Origin: an uncultured Neomegalonema sp.
GTDB lineage: Bacteria > Pseudomonadota > Alphaproteobacteria > Rhodobacterales > Rhodobacteraceae
Length of the DNA stretch: 22,645 nucleotides
Assembly (NCBI GenBank): GCA_937958345.1
Contig: CALGNW010000338.1
Location: 1 to 22,645, forward strand
Reading direction: 5' to 3'
Under the pieces are notes generated by a model. That model made no database searches. It had not been told where the DNA came from and saw only the letters and a list, made by a program, of their open reading frames with translations. This document shows, piece by piece, positions 1-7,196 of this stretch (positions within the stretch are counted from its first letter, which is position 1; every line of letters starts with the position of its first letter). The translations under genes and the position numbers were made by a program.

Positions 1-423
1 ACCCACCGCGACGTGAACCAAGCCGTCACTTTTGTCACCGGCCATGACGCCAGCGGCAACGCGCCAAGCGCGGTCAACTGGCGCGCACTGGCCGAATCGT
101 CCCCCGTCATCGTCTGCTATATGTCGATGAAGACCCTGCCCACGATCACCACCAGCCTGATGGACGGCGGACGCGACGGCTCGGAACCCGTCGCCATCGT
201 TACCAACGCGACGCGGCCCGAGCAAAAAGTGCTGGAGACAACGCTCGCCCGCGCTGTCGAAGACGCCACCGCCGCCAACCTCGCCCCGCCCGCGATCATC
301 TGCATAGGCCGCGTCACCCTCATGCGCCAAACCCTCGACTGGATGGCGCAAATGAACGGCGAGCCTCCGCGCAGCCTCGACCCTCTCGGTGTCCGCGAAA
401 CCGAAATCAGGGACGTTTCCTGA
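1..423 (+). CDS. cobA: Uroporphyrinogen-III C-methyltransferase (SUMT), 3' part
   Basis: The reading frame is open from the first base of the window, so this is the last 140 codons of a gene that begins upstream. The family transfers methyl groups from S-adenosylmethionine to C2 and C7 of uroporphyrinogen III to give precorrin-2, the entry to cobalamin and siroheme. The visible part has the family's T-G-H motif (residues 13-15 of the fragment), the V-I-V-C-Y-M strand, and the late block I-V-T-N-A-T-R-P-E-Q, all typical of the SUMT C-terminal lobe. A GTG at 13 is internal to the domain and is not taken as the start. It ends with TGA at 421-423. cobB lies on the same strand but only from 11986, with unrelated genes between. 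The cobA name rather than cysG rests on the cobalamin context; the missing N-terminus could still belong to a fusion. Confidence 0.92.
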   Translation, partial: THRDVNQAVTFVTGHDASGNAPSAVNWRALAESSPVIVCYMSMKTLPTITTSLMDGGRDGSEPVAIVTNATRPEQKVLETTLARAVEDATAANLAPPAIICIGRVTLMRQTLDWMAQMNGEPPRSLDPLGVRETEIRDVS

Positions 424-462
424 CCCTCGAAACCAGCGCCAGCCCGATGGCCAGCGATCCGC

Positions 463-491
463 TTGTCCAGTTAATTCAATGTCGATATCCT
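463..491 (+). promoter_or_regulatory. Possible sigma70-type promoter for the epimerase-ubiG pair
   Basis: TTGTCC (463-468) and TATCCT (486-491) are separated by 17 bases and each matches four of six consensus positions. They sit in the AT-richer gap between cobA and the epimerase, about 40 bases before its ATG. A short dyad, GTGT-ATCA-ACAC, follows at 494-505. This was found by eye only; such matches also occur by chance. Confidence 0.3.
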
Positions 492-532
492 CGGTGTATC
501 AACACGATATGCAACGAATAGGATAGTTCCGC

Positions 533-1516
533 ATGTCTCAACTCGCCGAACGACCCTCGCGCCACGTCGTCATCGGCGGCGGCAGCGGCTTTATCGGCAG
601 TGCGCTGGCCAACGCGCTGATCCAGCGCGGCGACACCGTCACCCTGATCTCGCGCTCATCGGGCGAAGGCCGGATTACGTGGGATGCGTTGCGGAGAACC
701 GGCCTCCCGCCCTGTGACGTGGTCGTCAACCTTGCGGGCCAGCACATTCTCGATATGCGGCGGCGCTGGAATGATGCCTACCGAGATGAGGTGCTGAGTT
801 CTCGCATAGAGACCACCGAAACGCTGGTTCAGGCGATCAACAACAGCGCCACGCCGCCCGCCGTCTTTGTGTCAACAGCGGGAAAATGCTTTTACGGAAC
901 GCGAGAGCTTGATAGCGCGGACCCTGTGCCCGAACTCGACGAAGATTCCGCCCCCATGGGTATGGATTTTCCCGCAGAGCTGGTCGGTCAATGGGAGGCC
1001 GCCGCCGAAGGCGTCGATCAGAACCGTATTCGGCACGTCAAATTGCGGATTGGCGTGGTCCTGGGAAAAATCGAGCGCAAGTCCCACATCGGCAAGCTAT
1101 GGCGCATCGGACGCGCGCGCGGCTTTCTCCCCATCATCCGCCTGCCCTTCTGCCTCGGCATCGGCGCGACCATCGGCACCGGTAAGCAGATGTTTCCGTG
1201 GATTCACATCGACGACATGGTCGGCGTCATGCTGCACGTCATCGACAACGAGAACGCAACAGGCCGCTTCAACGCCGTGTCACCGGGTATTGTAGACAAC
1301 CGCGAATTTACTGAGTGTTTCGCGGATAAACTGGGGCGGCGCGTCAGGTGGTCGGTCCCGGAATGGCTAGTGCGGGCGGTCGTTGGCGATGAACGATCTT
1401 CGATTCTTTTGCGTGGACAACTGGTCCGCCCTAAACGAACGCTCGAAGCGGGCTATGTCTTTGCATACCCCGACATCGAATCCGCGCTGTCGGACCTCGT
1501 AAAAAAGACGTTCTGA
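533..1516 (+). CDS. TIGR01777-family NAD(P)-dependent epimerase (SDR39U1/YfcH-like)
   Basis: A 327-residue atypical short-chain dehydrogenase. A Rossmann nucleotide-binding loop, G-G-G-S-G-F-I-G, is at residues 15-22, followed by a V-V-N-L-A-G-Q strand, an S-T-A-G segment, and a C-terminal DUF1731-like region beginning near V-S-P-G and containing the W-S-V-P-E-W-L stretch. The family (bacterial YfcH, animal and plant SDR39U1) binds NADP(H), but its physiological substrate is not known. It usually has about 300 residues, so this one is full length with a slightly long N-terminus. The ATG at 533 is preceded by AGGA at 520-523. ubiG follows after only 6 bases, so the two are probably one transcript. 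Bases are somewhat less GC-rich than in the amidase or SMC-like genes nearby, which may point to separate ancestry. The family call is firm; the reaction is unknown. Confidence 0.88.
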   Translation: MSQLAERPSRHVVIGGGSGFIGSALANALIQRGDTVTLISRSSGEGRITWDALRRTGLPPCDVVVNLAGQHILDMRRRWNDAYRDEVLSSRIETTETLVQAINNSATPPAVFVSTAGKCFYGTRELDSADPVPELDEDSAPMGMDFPAELVGQWEAAAEGVDQNRIRHVKLRIGVVLGKIERKSHIGKLWRIGRARGFLPIIRLPFCLGIGATIGTGKQMFPWIHIDDMVGVMLHVIDNENATGRFNAVSPGIVDNREFTECFADKLGRRVRWSVPEWLVRAVVGDERSSILLRGQLVRPKRTLEAGYVFAYPDIESALSDLVKKTF

Positions 1517-1522
1517 AAGCCC

Positions 1523-2308
1523 ATGATCTACAAAGACAAAAAACGCGCCGCCTTTTCAAACGGGACCGCAGACACGAGTACGCTCGATCCTGAAGAGGTC
1601 TCGCGCTTCAATCAACTCGCCGAAGAATGGTGGAAGCCGGATGGCGCGTTCAAAGTCGTCCACGCTTTCAACAAAACGCGCGTTGCAAAGCTATCGCAAA
1701 CCCTGCCGCAAATCATGGATCGCGACGCACGCACAGACAAACCGCTTGCCGGATTATCACTGCTGGATGTCGGCTGCGGCGCAGGCATCGTGAGCGAGCC
1801 GATGGCGAGGCTGGGCGCAACCGTGACCGCTGTTGATGCATCCGAACGCAACATCCTCGTCGCGCAGAAACACGCCGGAGAGGCCGGATTGGACATCGAC
1901 TACCGGCATGCACTTGCCGAAGACATTGCCGAGACAGGCCAGCAATTCGATCTGGTAATGTCACTCGAAGTTATCGAACACGTTGCCGACGCGCGCGTCT
2001 TTCTCGAGGTTCTCAGCACGCTCGTCAAACCGGGCGGCGCGCTCGGTATCGGGACGCTCAATCGAACGCCGCTGTCATTCATCAAGGCAATTATCGGCGC
2101 AGAATACGTCCTCCGCTGGCTTCCGAAGGGAACCCACAGCTGGCGAAAGTTCGTCCGCCCCAGCGAGTTGGACGACGTGTTATTGCCGCGCGGATTCCGC
2201 GTTGTGGACCGCTGCGGCGTCGATTTCAATTTGTTCACGCGGAAGTGGTCAACGATCAGGAGTATGAACTCGACATACCTGCAATTCTACAAACGCGCGG
2301 CGGCCTAA
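1523..2308 (+). CDS. ubiG: UbiG-type O-methyltransferase (ubiquinone biosynthesis)
   Basis: A 261-residue class I SAM-dependent methyltransferase of the UbiG/COQ3 family, which methylates the two ring hydroxyls during ubiquinone synthesis at the inner membrane. The N-terminal signature around residues 21-45 (L-D-P-E-E-V ... A-E-E-W-W-K-P-D-G), SAM motif I L-D-V-G-C-G-A-G (81-88), the acidic end of strand 2 (Asp105), the D-L-V-M-S-L-E-V-I-E-H-V block (143-154), and the late T-L-N-R-T and W-L-P-K-G-T-H segments are all family hallmarks. The length fits (about 240-250 usual). It starts 6 bases after the epimerase stop with no clear ribosome site, suggesting translational coupling. Differences from the alphaproteobacterial form I know (H-A-F-N-K-T-R instead of H-x-x-N-P-x-R; L-Q-F-Y-K at the end) make a divergent second copy possible; the window cannot tell whether a standard ubiG exists elsewhere. 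Confidence 0.82.
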   Translation: MIYKDKKRAAFSNGTADTSTLDPEEVSRFNQLAEEWWKPDGAFKVVHAFNKTRVAKLSQTLPQIMDRDARTDKPLAGLSLLDVGCGAGIVSEPMARLGATVTAVDASERNILVAQKHAGEAGLDIDYRHALAEDIAETGQQFDLVMSLEVIEHVADARVFLEVLSTLVKPGGALGIGTLNRTPLSFIKAIIGAEYVLRWLPKGTHSWRKFVRPSELDDVLLPRGFRVVDRCGVDFNLFTRKWSTIRSMNSTYLQFYKRAAA

Positions 2309-2419
2309 CCCCTCGCTGCAGGCTTCTTAATATATCCGCAGCACTCAATGCTTAAGGTACGCCTGCAATCCAAAGGTGAACGCGCCCGATCACCGTCAAC
2401 TTTATACGAGGTGATTGAT

Positions 2420-2614
2420 TTGGCAGTGCTCCGCAAAGTTCTGACGTTCATTCTCACCCTGTTCATGCCCGTAATCGTCATTGTTCTGGGCGCAGGCATC
2501 GCTGCGGCAGGCGTCGTCTATGACAATGAAATCCTGACAACGACCGGCATTTTCGTCGTCGCCGCCGGTATCGGCTTGGGCGCGGCCATGTATGTCGGCT
2601 GGATCGACTGGTAG
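2420..2614 (+). CDS. Small two-helix membrane protein, function unknown
   Basis: From a TTG at 2420 this encodes 64 residues with two hydrophobic stretches (roughly residues 6-29 and 36-60) separated by a short Y-D-N-E loop, ending in W-I-D-W. It is probably an inner-membrane protein. The frame stays open further upstream to an ATG at 2348, which would add 24 residues without membrane character. I prefer the TTG because GAGG at 2408-2411 sits 8 bases in front of it and the protein then begins M-A-V-L-R-K, a sensible cytoplasmic lead into the first helix. I do not recognise the family. It lies between ubiG and the CxxCxGxG small protein on the same strand; no functional link is visible. The start is uncertain. 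Confidence 0.6.
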   Translation: MAVLRKVLTFILTLFMPVIVIVLGAGIAAAGVVYDNEILTTTGIFVVAAGIGLGAAMYVGWIDW

Positions 2615-2705
2615 GCGTCCCTGCCCCATAGTGCACAACCGCCGCGTCATATTTTTGCCGAAAAGTAATCGTCAATTGCAACTCTAAATTGAAAGAGTGA
2701 ATACG

Positions 2706-2840
2706 ATGTGCAAATCACTTCGATTGATTGTCGGCTACATAAATTCAGTAAGAGTGGCCTGCGGCCAGTGTGGCGGTTCTGGAAATTACAAAGGATACCA
2801 GTGTCCTAGGTGCTGGGGTAAGGGCTACGAGGACGTGTAA
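2706..2840 (+). CDS. 44-residue protein with two CxxCxGxG motifs (DnaJ-type zinc finger)
   Basis: A short frame, ATG 2706 to TAA 2838-2840, encodes 44 residues. The N-terminal half (1-17) is hydrophobic-basic. The second half has two units, C19-G-Q-C22-G-G-S-G and C33-P-R-C36-W-G-K-G, exactly the CxxCxGxG repeat of the DnaJ/Hsp40 cysteine-rich domain. Two such units supply four cysteines, enough for one zinc ion. DnaJ has four units and a J domain; here only two units and no J domain are present. Similar lone fingers occur in small phage and bacterial proteins. A weak purine-rich stretch (GAAAGAG, about 2691-2697) lies 8 bases upstream of ATG. The surrounding DNA is more AT-rich than its neighbours. 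The regular motif pair argues for a real gene, though there is no independent proof of expression. Confidence 0.6.
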   Translation: MCKSLRLIVGYINSVRVACGQCGGSGNYKGYQCPRCWGKGYEDV

Positions 2841-2860
2841 TTAGCCTTTTATAGCTTCCC

Positions 2861-4210
2861 TTACTCTGTGATCGTCCGATGGATGCTCTCCGCCGCGTCG
2901 CGGCCCTCGGCAACCGCTGTGACGGTCAGGTCTTCTCCGCCAAGTGCGCAATCGCCGCCTGCCCATACTCCTGACAGCGACGTGCGCCCCTCCAGATCAA
3001 CGCGGATTTTGCCGCGCTCGACCTCCAGAACGGTCTTGCCGCCCCATCCCTCATAGGACTGGCCGATGGCGCGGAACACCTGATCGGCCTCCAGCACAAA
3101 CGTCTCGCCGGTCCCGCGCAGGCCGTCCGGCCCCGCCTCGGTATATTCAAACTCGACGCCCCCCGGCACGGCGCGTTTCGGCATTGCATTGCATTTGATC
3201 CGCACACCGGCAGAGGTCGCGTGCGCCTGCTCCAACTCGCTGGCGCTCATCCCGTCCTGACCGCGCCGGTATACGATGGTCACATCTTCAGCCCCCAACA
3301 GCTTGGCTTGCACCGCCGCGTCAACAGCCGTCATGCCGCCGCCGATCACCACGACACGGCGACCGATGGGCAGCGCGCTCAGGTCGCTGGATTGGCGCAG
3401 GGTCGCGATAAAATCGACCGCATCGCTGACCCGCTCGTCCGTCCCGTCCATCGACAGGGCGTTCACGCCCGACAAACCCATCCCGAGGAAGACAGCATCA
3501 TAATCCTCGCGAATCTCCCCTAGCGTGTAATCCTCGCCCAGCACGGACCCGGTTTCGATGCGGATACCGCCGATTTTCAACAGCCATTCAACCTCGGCCT
3601 GCGCGAAATCATCGACCGTTTTATAACTGGCAATGCCGTACTCATTCAGGCCGCCGGGTTTCTTGCGCGCATCGACCATCACGACCTTGTGGCCGTACAT
3701 CGCCAGACGGTGGGCACAGGCAAGGCCCGCAGGCCCCGCACCGATCACGGCAACGATTTTCCCCGACGGCTGCGCACGGGTAAACGGGTGCGTGCCCGCC
3801 TCCATCAGCGTATCGGTGGCAAAACGCTGCAACGCGCCGATCACCACAGGCTGCCCCTCGGCAGCTTCGCGCACACAAGCCTCCTCGCACAGTGTTTCGG
3901 TCGGACAGACCCGCGCGCACATACCACCGAGGATATTCTGGCTCAGGATTGTTTTCGCCGCACCCTCGGGGCTACCGGCCTGAATTTGCCGGATAAACAA
4001 CGGTATATCAATCGCCGTCGGGCATGCGGTGATGCACGGCGCGTCATAGCAGAAATAGCACCGGTCGGCGGCCACCAGCGCCTCGTGCGGTGACAGGGGC
4101 GGATAGGCGTCGGCAAAATTTTCGGACAAATCAGCCGAAGACAAGCGGCCCGCTACAATACCGTCTTCCCGAAGTGCATTTCCCACAGACCCAGTCTCCG
4201 TTTTCAGCAT
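2861..4210 (-). CDS. preT: PreT-like NAD(P)H oxidoreductase, Fe-S/FAD subunit of dihydropyrimidine dehydrogenase type
   Basis: 449 residues from the ATG at 4210. The N-terminal third carries two cysteine sets, C51-x2-C54-x4-C59-x3-C63 and C98-x3-C102-x5-C108-x3-C112, expected to bind two [4Fe-4S] clusters. It is followed by an FAD-binding G-A-G-P-A-G (157-162) and an NAD(P)H-binding V-V-V-I-G-G-G-M-T-A (287-296), then the late W-A-G-G-D flavin motif. This is the layout of PreT/PydX and of the small subunit of glutamate synthase. The R-C-Y-F-C-Y-D-A-P-C start and length favour PreT, which passes electrons from NAD(P)H to the FMN subunit PreA for reduction of uracil and thymine. preA is not next to it here, nor are other pyrimidine-degradation genes. 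No strong ribosome site precedes 4210; a GTG at 4186 with GGAG 9 bases upstream is an alternative start. Confidence 0.82.
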   Translation of the reverse strand: MLKTETGSVGNALREDGIVAGRLSSADLSENFADAYPPLSPHEALVAADRCYFCYDAPCITACPTAIDIPLFIRQIQAGSPEGAAKTILSQNILGGMCARVCPTETLCEEACVREAAEGQPVVIGALQRFATDTLMEAGTHPFTRAQPSGKIVAVIGAGPAGLACAHRLAMYGHKVVMVDARKKPGGLNEYGIASYKTVDDFAQAEVEWLLKIGGIRIETGSVLGEDYTLGEIREDYDAVFLGMGLSGVNALSMDGTDERVSDAVDFIATLRQSSDLSALPIGRRVVVIGGGMTAVDAAVQAKLLGAEDVTIVYRRGQDGMSASELEQAHATSAGVRIKCNAMPKRAVPGGVEFEYTEAGPDGLRGTGETFVLEADQVFRAIGQSYEGWGGKTVLEVERGKIRVDLEGRTSLSGVWAGGDCALGGEDLTVTAVAEGRDAAESIHRTITE

Positions 4211-4618
4211 CAAGCCAAAACGCTAGCCGCTGGGCCATCAAGTTCATAGGGAAAATTTCGCGGTTTAACGGTGGCCGGCCATCGCAATTTCGCCGCCGCA
4301 CGCTACACGCGCTAAGACCCTGAGAGAGCAGAAAAACGGCTTCGGAAAACCATCCGGCAAAAACGGCGGGAGAAATCCGTTCTGCCCGAACGCATCCTGA
4401 ACAGTCATTTCGGTCCCTGTCGCGGCCCCTTTTCCGCTCCCTCAGGACACAACGCTAACGCGATAAATTTCTTAATCAAAGGGTTAATATTTAATTTACA
4501 CAGGCTTTTGTCCCCCGAGCCGCCGAAAACACCCGCACGCCTGATCCGTTCTCTTTCCCGACCCGCCATTTTCTGCATGATACATCCGCGCCCGCCAACG
4601 ACGACCGGAGACCCGCCG
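4211..4618. other. Divergent intergenic region, no gene seen
   Basis: This 408-base gap separates the divergently transcribed preT-like gene and the amidase. The frame of the amidase is open back to 4508, but the early part is proline/arginine-rich and unlike amidases. No conserved RNA or regulator gene was recognised. The part nearest the amidase includes an AT-rich patch, listed separately. Both promoters are expected somewhere in this gap. Confidence 0.6.
4461..4500 (+). promoter_or_regulatory. AT-rich patch ahead of the amidase operon
   Basis: About 40 bases consist almost entirely of A and T with repeated TTAAT words (for example 4473-4476 and 4484-4490), in otherwise GC-rich DNA. TAATAT at 4485-4490 resembles a -10 element, but no good -35 lies 17 bases upstream. 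It could be the promoter or a DNA-bending/protein-binding site for the amidase-ureohydrolase operon, leaving a leader of about 120 bases. The role is inferred from composition and position only. Confidence 0.35.
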
Positions 4619-5977
4619 ATGACCCCCAGCCATCTCTCTGCGACCGAAGCCGCCGCTCAAATCCGGCAGGGCACGCTCTCGTCGGTCGATCTGACCAAAT
4701 CCTGCCTCGCGCGCATTGCCGAAACGGATGCGCTTATCGGCGCATGGGCCTATCTGGATGCCGGTCAGGCACTGGCACAGGCCGCCGCGTTGGATCAGCG
4801 CCGCGCCGACGGCCACCCCCTCGGCCCCCTGCATGGTGTGCCGGTCGGGATCAAAGACATTTTCGACACCGCCGACATGCCAACCGCGCTCGGTTCAACG
4901 GCGCACCCGGACCGCAGGCCGGATACAGACAGCGCGGCGGTCGAAAAGCTGCGTGCGGCGGGGGCCGTTATCCTCGGCAAGACCGTCACGACCCCCTTGG
5001 CCTTCGTCAGCCCCTCGAAAACCCGCAACCCGCACAATCCTGATTATTCGCCGGGCGGATCATCGTCGGGGTCGGCGGCGGGGGTTGCGGCGGGGCATAT
5101 GCCCCTCGCCATCGGCAGCCAGACCGGCGGCTCGGTCAACCGCCCCGCCTCGTTTTGCGGCGTCTACGGTTTCAAACCGACGCGCGGGCAGATTTCGCGG
5201 CGCGGCGCATTGCAGACATCCGAGACGCTGGATTGCGTCGGCGGCTTTGCCCGCACGCTCGAAGATGTCGCCCTGCTCAACGACGCCCTGACCGGCTACG
5301 ATCCCGCCGACAGCGCCAGCCACGACCGCCCGAGGCCGCAGACCCTCGCGGGATGCCGCGCCGAACCGCCAAGCACGCCGAAAATCGCTTTCATCGACTT
5401 TCCGCCGTTCAATATGACGGAACCCATGCGCGATGTGATTGAGGAGGTGGCTGGCACGCTCGGCCCGCATCTGACCCGCCTGCCGACGCCCGATTGCTTT
5501 GCCGATTTCCTCGCGGGCCAGCACACAATCCACACCTGCGAGATTGCCCGCAACCTGCACGGCGATCCCGCGATTGATCCCGAACATACCGACGACCTCG
5601 TCAGGGATCTGCTGGCACAGGGCCGCGCGGTGACCGAGGACGCTTATGCCGCCGCCCGCGCAAATGTCGCCAAGGCCGAGTCATTTTTTGCCGCGTTCTT
5701 TCAGGACTACGACGCCCTCCTCTGCCCCGCCTCCTGCGGCGAGGCTCCGCTGCTCTCCGAAAACACCACCGGCGATGCGGTGTGCCAAAAGATATTCACC
5801 TTCGCCGGTGTGCCGACGCTGGCCCTGCCGATGTATATCAGCAAAAATAACCTGCCATTGGGCGTACAGCTTGTCGGCGCGGCAGAGGGCGACGACCGCC
5901 TGTTCCGCACCGCGCAATGGCTTATGACCCACTGGTCACAGGCCGGCATGGGTCCCATCCCGAAAGGCACAGCATGA
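4619..5977 (+). CDS. Amidase-signature-family amidase
   Basis: 452 residues from the ATG at 4619, which has GGAG at 4607-4610 eight bases upstream. The open frame reaches back to 4508 but the extra residues do not look like amidase. The Ser-cisSer-Lys triad of the amidase signature family is complete: Lys79 (G-I-K-D), Ser148 in P-G-G-S-S-S-G-S, and nucleophile Ser172 in Q-T-G-G-S-V-N-R-P. Enzymes of this family hydrolyse linear amides to acid plus ammonia; GatA, indoleacetamide hydrolase and fatty acid amide hydrolase are relatives. It is not GatA: no gatC or gatB is nearby. The stop codon overlaps the start of the ureohydrolase gene (ATGA at 5974-5977), so the products are made together and may act in sequence. 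The substrate is unknown; a guanidino amide is my inference from the partner. Confidence 0.88.
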   Translation: MTPSHLSATEAAAQIRQGTLSSVDLTKSCLARIAETDALIGAWAYLDAGQALAQAAALDQRRADGHPLGPLHGVPVGIKDIFDTADMPTALGSTAHPDRRPDTDSAAVEKLRAAGAVILGKTVTTPLAFVSPSKTRNPHNPDYSPGGSSSGSAAGVAAGHMPLAIGSQTGGSVNRPASFCGVYGFKPTRGQISRRGALQTSETLDCVGGFARTLEDVALLNDALTGYDPADSASHDRPRPQTLAGCRAEPPSTPKIAFIDFPPFNMTEPMRDVIEEVAGTLGPHLTRLPTPDCFADFLAGQHTIHTCEIARNLHGDPAIDPEHTDDLVRDLLAQGRAVTEDAYAAARANVAKAESFFAAFFQDYDALLCPASCGEAPLLSENTTGDAVCQKIFTFAGVPTLALPMYISKNNLPLGVQLVGAAEGDDRLFRTAQWLMTHWSQAGMGPIPKGTA

Positions 5978-6927
5978 GCACCTATAACCAACCCCTCGGC
6001 GGCAACGACATGCCCCGCTTCGGCGGTCCCGCCACGATGATGCGCCTGCCCGCGCAGGACACGGCTGAGGGACTGGACGCCTGCTTTGTCGGCATTCCCA
6101 TGGATATCGGCACGTCCAACCGCTCGGGCACACGGCTCGGCCCGCGCCAGATCCGCGACGAAAGCCGCATGCTGCGCCCCTATAACATGGCAACCGGCGC
6201 CGCGCCCTTTGACTGCCTGCAGGTCGCGGACATCGGTGATGTTCCGATCAACACGTTTGATTTGAAAAAATCCGTTCAGATCATCGAACAGCACTACACG
6301 GACCTGCTGTCCCACGGCACAATCCCGCTTACGCTCGGCGGCGATCACACGCTGACATGGCCGATCCTGCGAGCCGTCAAAGACCGCCACGGCCCCGTCG
6401 CGCTCATCCACGTCGACGCCCATTCCGACACCAATGATCATATGTTCGGCGAGACGGTCGCCCACGGTTGCCCGTTCCGCCGCGCGCACGAGGACGGCTG
6501 CCTCGTCAACGACAAGGTCTTCCAGATCGGGCTGCGCGGCACGGGCTATTCCCCCGACGATTTTAACTGGGGCCGGGACAAGGGCTGGTCCGTTATTCCC
6601 GCTGAATACTGCTGGCACAAATCCCTCGCGCCGCTGATGCAGGACATCCGCGAGAAAATCGGGAACACGCCCGTTTATCTGACCTTCGACATAGACAGCC
6701 TCGACCCGGCCTTCGCCCCCGGAACCGGCACGGTGGAAATGGGCGGCCTGTCGACGTGGCAGGCATTAGAGATCGTGCGCGGCTGTGCGGGACTCAATCT
6801 GGTCGGCGGTGATCTGGTCGAGGTGTCGCCGCCCTACGACCCCTCGGGCAACACCGCGATGATCGGCGCGACGTTGTTATACGAGATGCTCTGCGCCCTG
6901 CCCGGCGTCACCCGAAACGAACGCTGA
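5974..6927 (+). CDS. speB: Agmatinase-family ureohydrolase, probably guanidinobutyrase-like
   Basis: 317 residues from the ATG at 5974, overlapping the amidase stop. The dinuclear manganese site of the arginase/agmatinase family is intact: His125 (G-G-D-H), Asp148, His150 and Asp152 (H-V-D-A-H-S-D), Asp239 and Asp241 (F-D-I-D-S-L-D-P). The family cleaves a guanidino group to urea and an amine. The N-terminus, Q-P-L-G-G-N-D-M-P-R-F-G-G-P-A-T-M-M-R-L-P, is the one I associate with Pseudomonas guanidinobutyrase GbuA and guanidinopropionase GpuA rather than enterobacterial agmatinase. Met157 in N-D-H-M-F-G-E lies in the loop that, as I recall, sets substrate choice in those enzymes (Met in GbuA, Tyr in GpuA). 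So 4-guanidinobutyrate is the likeliest substrate, giving GABA and urea. The speB symbol is the general family name. A hairpin repeat begins inside its last codons. Confidence 0.87.
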   Translation: MSTYNQPLGGNDMPRFGGPATMMRLPAQDTAEGLDACFVGIPMDIGTSNRSGTRLGPRQIRDESRMLRPYNMATGAAPFDCLQVADIGDVPINTFDLKKSVQIIEQHYTDLLSHGTIPLTLGGDHTLTWPILRAVKDRHGPVALIHVDAHSDTNDHMFGETVAHGCPFRRAHEDGCLVNDKVFQIGLRGTGYSPDDFNWGRDKGWSVIPAEYCWHKSLAPLMQDIREKIGNTPVYLTFDIDSLDPAFAPGTGTVEMGGLSTWQALEIVRGCAGLNLVGGDLVEVSPPYDPSGNTAMIGATLLYEMLCALPGVTRNER

Positions 6928-6974
6928 GGATAGAACCGCAGTCCCGCGCCCGACGCGGGACCTCCTTGCTCAAC
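6919..6974 (+). repeat. Hairpin repeat, copy 1 (overlaps ureohydrolase stop)
   Basis: A 56-base unit that also occurs at 7037-7093. Its core is a perfect 8-base stem GTCCCGCG/CGCGGGAC with a CCCGA loop (6941-6961), followed by the tail CTCCTTGCTCAAC. The left edge, GAACGCT plus GATAG, lies over the last two codons and stop of the ureohydrolase gene. The form is that of a REP-like extragenic palindrome; it may also stabilise or end the operon mRNA, but no T-run follows the stem. Confidence 0.75.
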
Positions 6975-6997
6975 GACACCCAGACAGCCCAAAAAGA

Positions 6998-7016
6998 CCC
7001 CGGAGTGAATCCGGGG
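6998..7016. repeat. Second palindrome type between the two repeat copies
   Basis: A perfect 7-base stem CCCCGGA/TCCGGGG with a GTGAA loop. It differs in sequence from the flanking hairpins and lies roughly midway between them, giving an A-B-A arrangement like the composite REP clusters of other proteobacteria. Confidence 0.7.
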
Positions 7017-7036
7017 CAGCAAGAACCCGCCGGACC

Positions 7037-7093
7037 GAACGCTAAAAATAGTCCCCGCTGTCCCGCGCCTGACGCGGGACCTCCTTACTCAAC
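7037..7093 (+). repeat. Hairpin repeat, copy 2
   Basis: This copy matches copy 1 from GAACGCT through CTCCTTACTCAAC, with one extra base before the stem. The same stem GTCCCGCG/CGCGGGAC (7060-7080) is kept, while the loop is CCTGA instead of CCCGA and the tail differs by one base. The stem bases are unchanged and differences fall in the loop and flanks. A 13-base word, AGCAATGCACACC, follows at 7094-7106 and again at 7121-7133. Confidence 0.75.
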
Positions 7094-7196
7094 AGCAATG
7101 CACACCCCCCTCCTCAAACGAGCAATGCACACCAATCAAAATCCGCACCGCCCTTGCACGCTCCTCGCGCATGTTTAAGACTTCACCAACAACGGC

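Noticed and set aside
2309..2340. GCTGC...GCAGC pairing after ubiG, considered as a terminator
   Set aside because: Five pairs with a long loop and no T-run; too weak.
4508..4618. Longer N-terminus of the amidase (37 extra codons)
   Set aside because: Proline/arginine-rich, unlike amidases; ATG 4619 has a good ribosome site.
5707..6618. 303-codon minus-strand frame opposite amidase and ureohydrolase
   Set aside because: Lies across two well-supported genes and has no recognisable motif.
7094..7133. 13-base word repeated twice, considered as a start of a CRISPR-like array
   Set aside because: Only two copies 27 bases apart, no further units or cas genes.
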